Positions 63,302 to 64,000 of a DNA stretch of 64,000 nt are shown in pieces. The notes below the pieces were generated by a model. The model saw nothing but the letters and a program-made list of their open reading frames with translations. It made no database searches and had not been told where the DNA came from. The position numbers and the translations under genes are program-made. Location: contig JAMXIF010001177.1 in assembly GCA_028583685.1 (NCBI GenBank), forward strand, positions 5,321,068-5,385,067. Reading direction: 5' to 3'. How positions within the stretch are numbered: position 1 is the stretch's first letter; every line of letters begins with the position of its first letter. The DNA is from Petaurus breviceps papuanus (Eukaryota > Chordata > Mammalia > Diprotodontia > Petauridae).

Positions 63302-63535
63302 AGCAGTGAGGTGACAGTGGATACAGCACTAGCCCCAGAGTCAGGAAGATCAGTTCAAATCCAGTCTCAGGCACTTACTTGTTGATCAAGTCACATCACC
63401 TTCATCTGCCTCAGTTTCATGAAGTGTAAAATGGTGATAATAGCACCTATCTCACAAGGTGGTAAGAATCAAATCATGTACTTGTAAAGTGCTTAGAACA
63501 GCATCTAGTACATCACAGATGCTTAATATGTGCTT
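63302..63535 (+). mobile_element. CORE-SINE, complete
   Basis: CAGTGAGGTGACAGTGGATACAGCAC, CAGAGTCAGGAAGATC, TGCCTCAGTTTCATGAAGTG, TAATAGCACCTATCTCACAAGG, TTGTAAAGTGCTTAGAACAGC and a GATGCTTAATATGTGC tail. Confidence 0.85.
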
Positions 63536-63594
63536 GCTCCTTTCCCTCTTCTTTCCTTGCCCCTTTTCTCTTCATCCTCCTCTTTCTTTGTCTT

Positions 63595-64000
63595 ACCTCT
63601 CTTTCCCTCTCCTCCTCTCTAAGCAGAAGACATCCAAATCTGTATCGCAAGCCCCAAGCCCTCCTGAATGGAATCCTACATTTTCAGTGCCCTGCTGGAC
63701 ATTTCCGCCTGGATGCCCCACCATAACTTCCAAAATGGAATTTCTCATCTTTGCCCCTTAAATCTCCATTTCCTCCTGACTCCCCTATTTCTGTACAACC
63801 CATCATATTCCCTATGACCTTAGAATCATCTTTGACTCTTCCCTTTCCCTTTGACTCTTCTTTCCCATCAATTGCCAAATCCCGACAACTATAACTTCAC
63901 AATATGGCTTCCTTTCATCCCTTTCTTACTGTTAACAGTAGCACCCTTCTAGTTCAGGTCCTCCTCATCTCATTTCTGCAGCATTTAGTTTGATAATCAA
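63595..64000 (+). mobile_element. L2-type LINE, reverse-transcriptase fragment running off the window
   Basis: GCAGAAGACATCCAAATCTGTAT at about 63623 corresponds to the catalytic ADD block with its first Asp codon changed (AED). It is followed by CTGCTGGACATTTCCGCCTGGATG and CCAATTGCC-side sequence. Truncated by the window end. Confidence 0.78.

Noticed and set aside
1-64000. CRISPR arrays, tRNA or rRNA genes, operons
   Set aside because: The window is vertebrate non-coding DNA. The tRNA-like sequences are SINE heads, and tandem repeats here are satellites or microsatellites without spacers.

Overview
This window looks like non-coding mammalian DNA, almost certainly from a marsupial. The evidence is the repeat content: many tRNA-derived SINEs of the marsupial WSINE1/MAR1/SINE1 type, CORE-SINEs (MIR/THER/MAR group), L2- and CR1/L3-type LINE fossils, 3' ends of a marsupial-type LINE-1, and one full-length ORF1-only LINE of HAL1 type. 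The species cannot be told from the sequence. Repeat family names were assigned from memory of their consensus sequences, not by a search, and many fragment boundaries are accurate only to 10-30 bases.

No intact host protein-coding gene was recognised. Open frames of 60-227 codons occur on both strands, but nearly all lie in repeats, simple sequence or GC-rich DNA, and none shows a recognisable complete domain. Gene-related items are: a retrocopy of an mRNA 3' end (52.5-53.3 kb, 17-bp target duplication); a short Y-box-protein-like segment expanded into a 24-bp tandem repeat (26.5 kb); a possible 29-nt exon with good splice sites (60.27 kb); and one CpG island with a G-quadruplex motif (about 37.0-37.8 kb), the best promoter candidate.

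Layout. 0-16 kb: SINEs and CORE-SINEs, a pair of CTCF-like motifs, two local direct duplications, a hAT MITE and one LTR-like block. 16-20 kb: a solo LTR, a minus-strand L2 reverse-transcriptase fragment, and a broken-up CR1/L3 LINE on the plus strand holding a SINE, a MITE and two LINE-1 tails. 20-36 kb: a SINE between inverted copies of a short motif, many L2 pieces, and mostly anonymous DNA at 33.7-35.2 kb. 36.7-38 kb: (GA)n and the CpG island. 38-45 kb: LINE-1 and L2 pieces carrying two copies of a head-to-tail dimeric tRNA SINE. 48.7-51.6 kb: the HAL1-type element. 55.9-56.9 kb: a second solo LTR of the same family as the first. 60.9-61.1 kb: a compound (CT)n/(TTCC)n microsatellite around a 100-base gap. 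The window ends in another L2.

The strongest candidate for something undescribed is the dimeric SINE. Two loci 3 kb apart, on opposite strands, share the same two monomers in the same order, the same junction without an A-tract, and the same monomer-specific differences. At each locus a single target-site duplication encloses the whole dimer.
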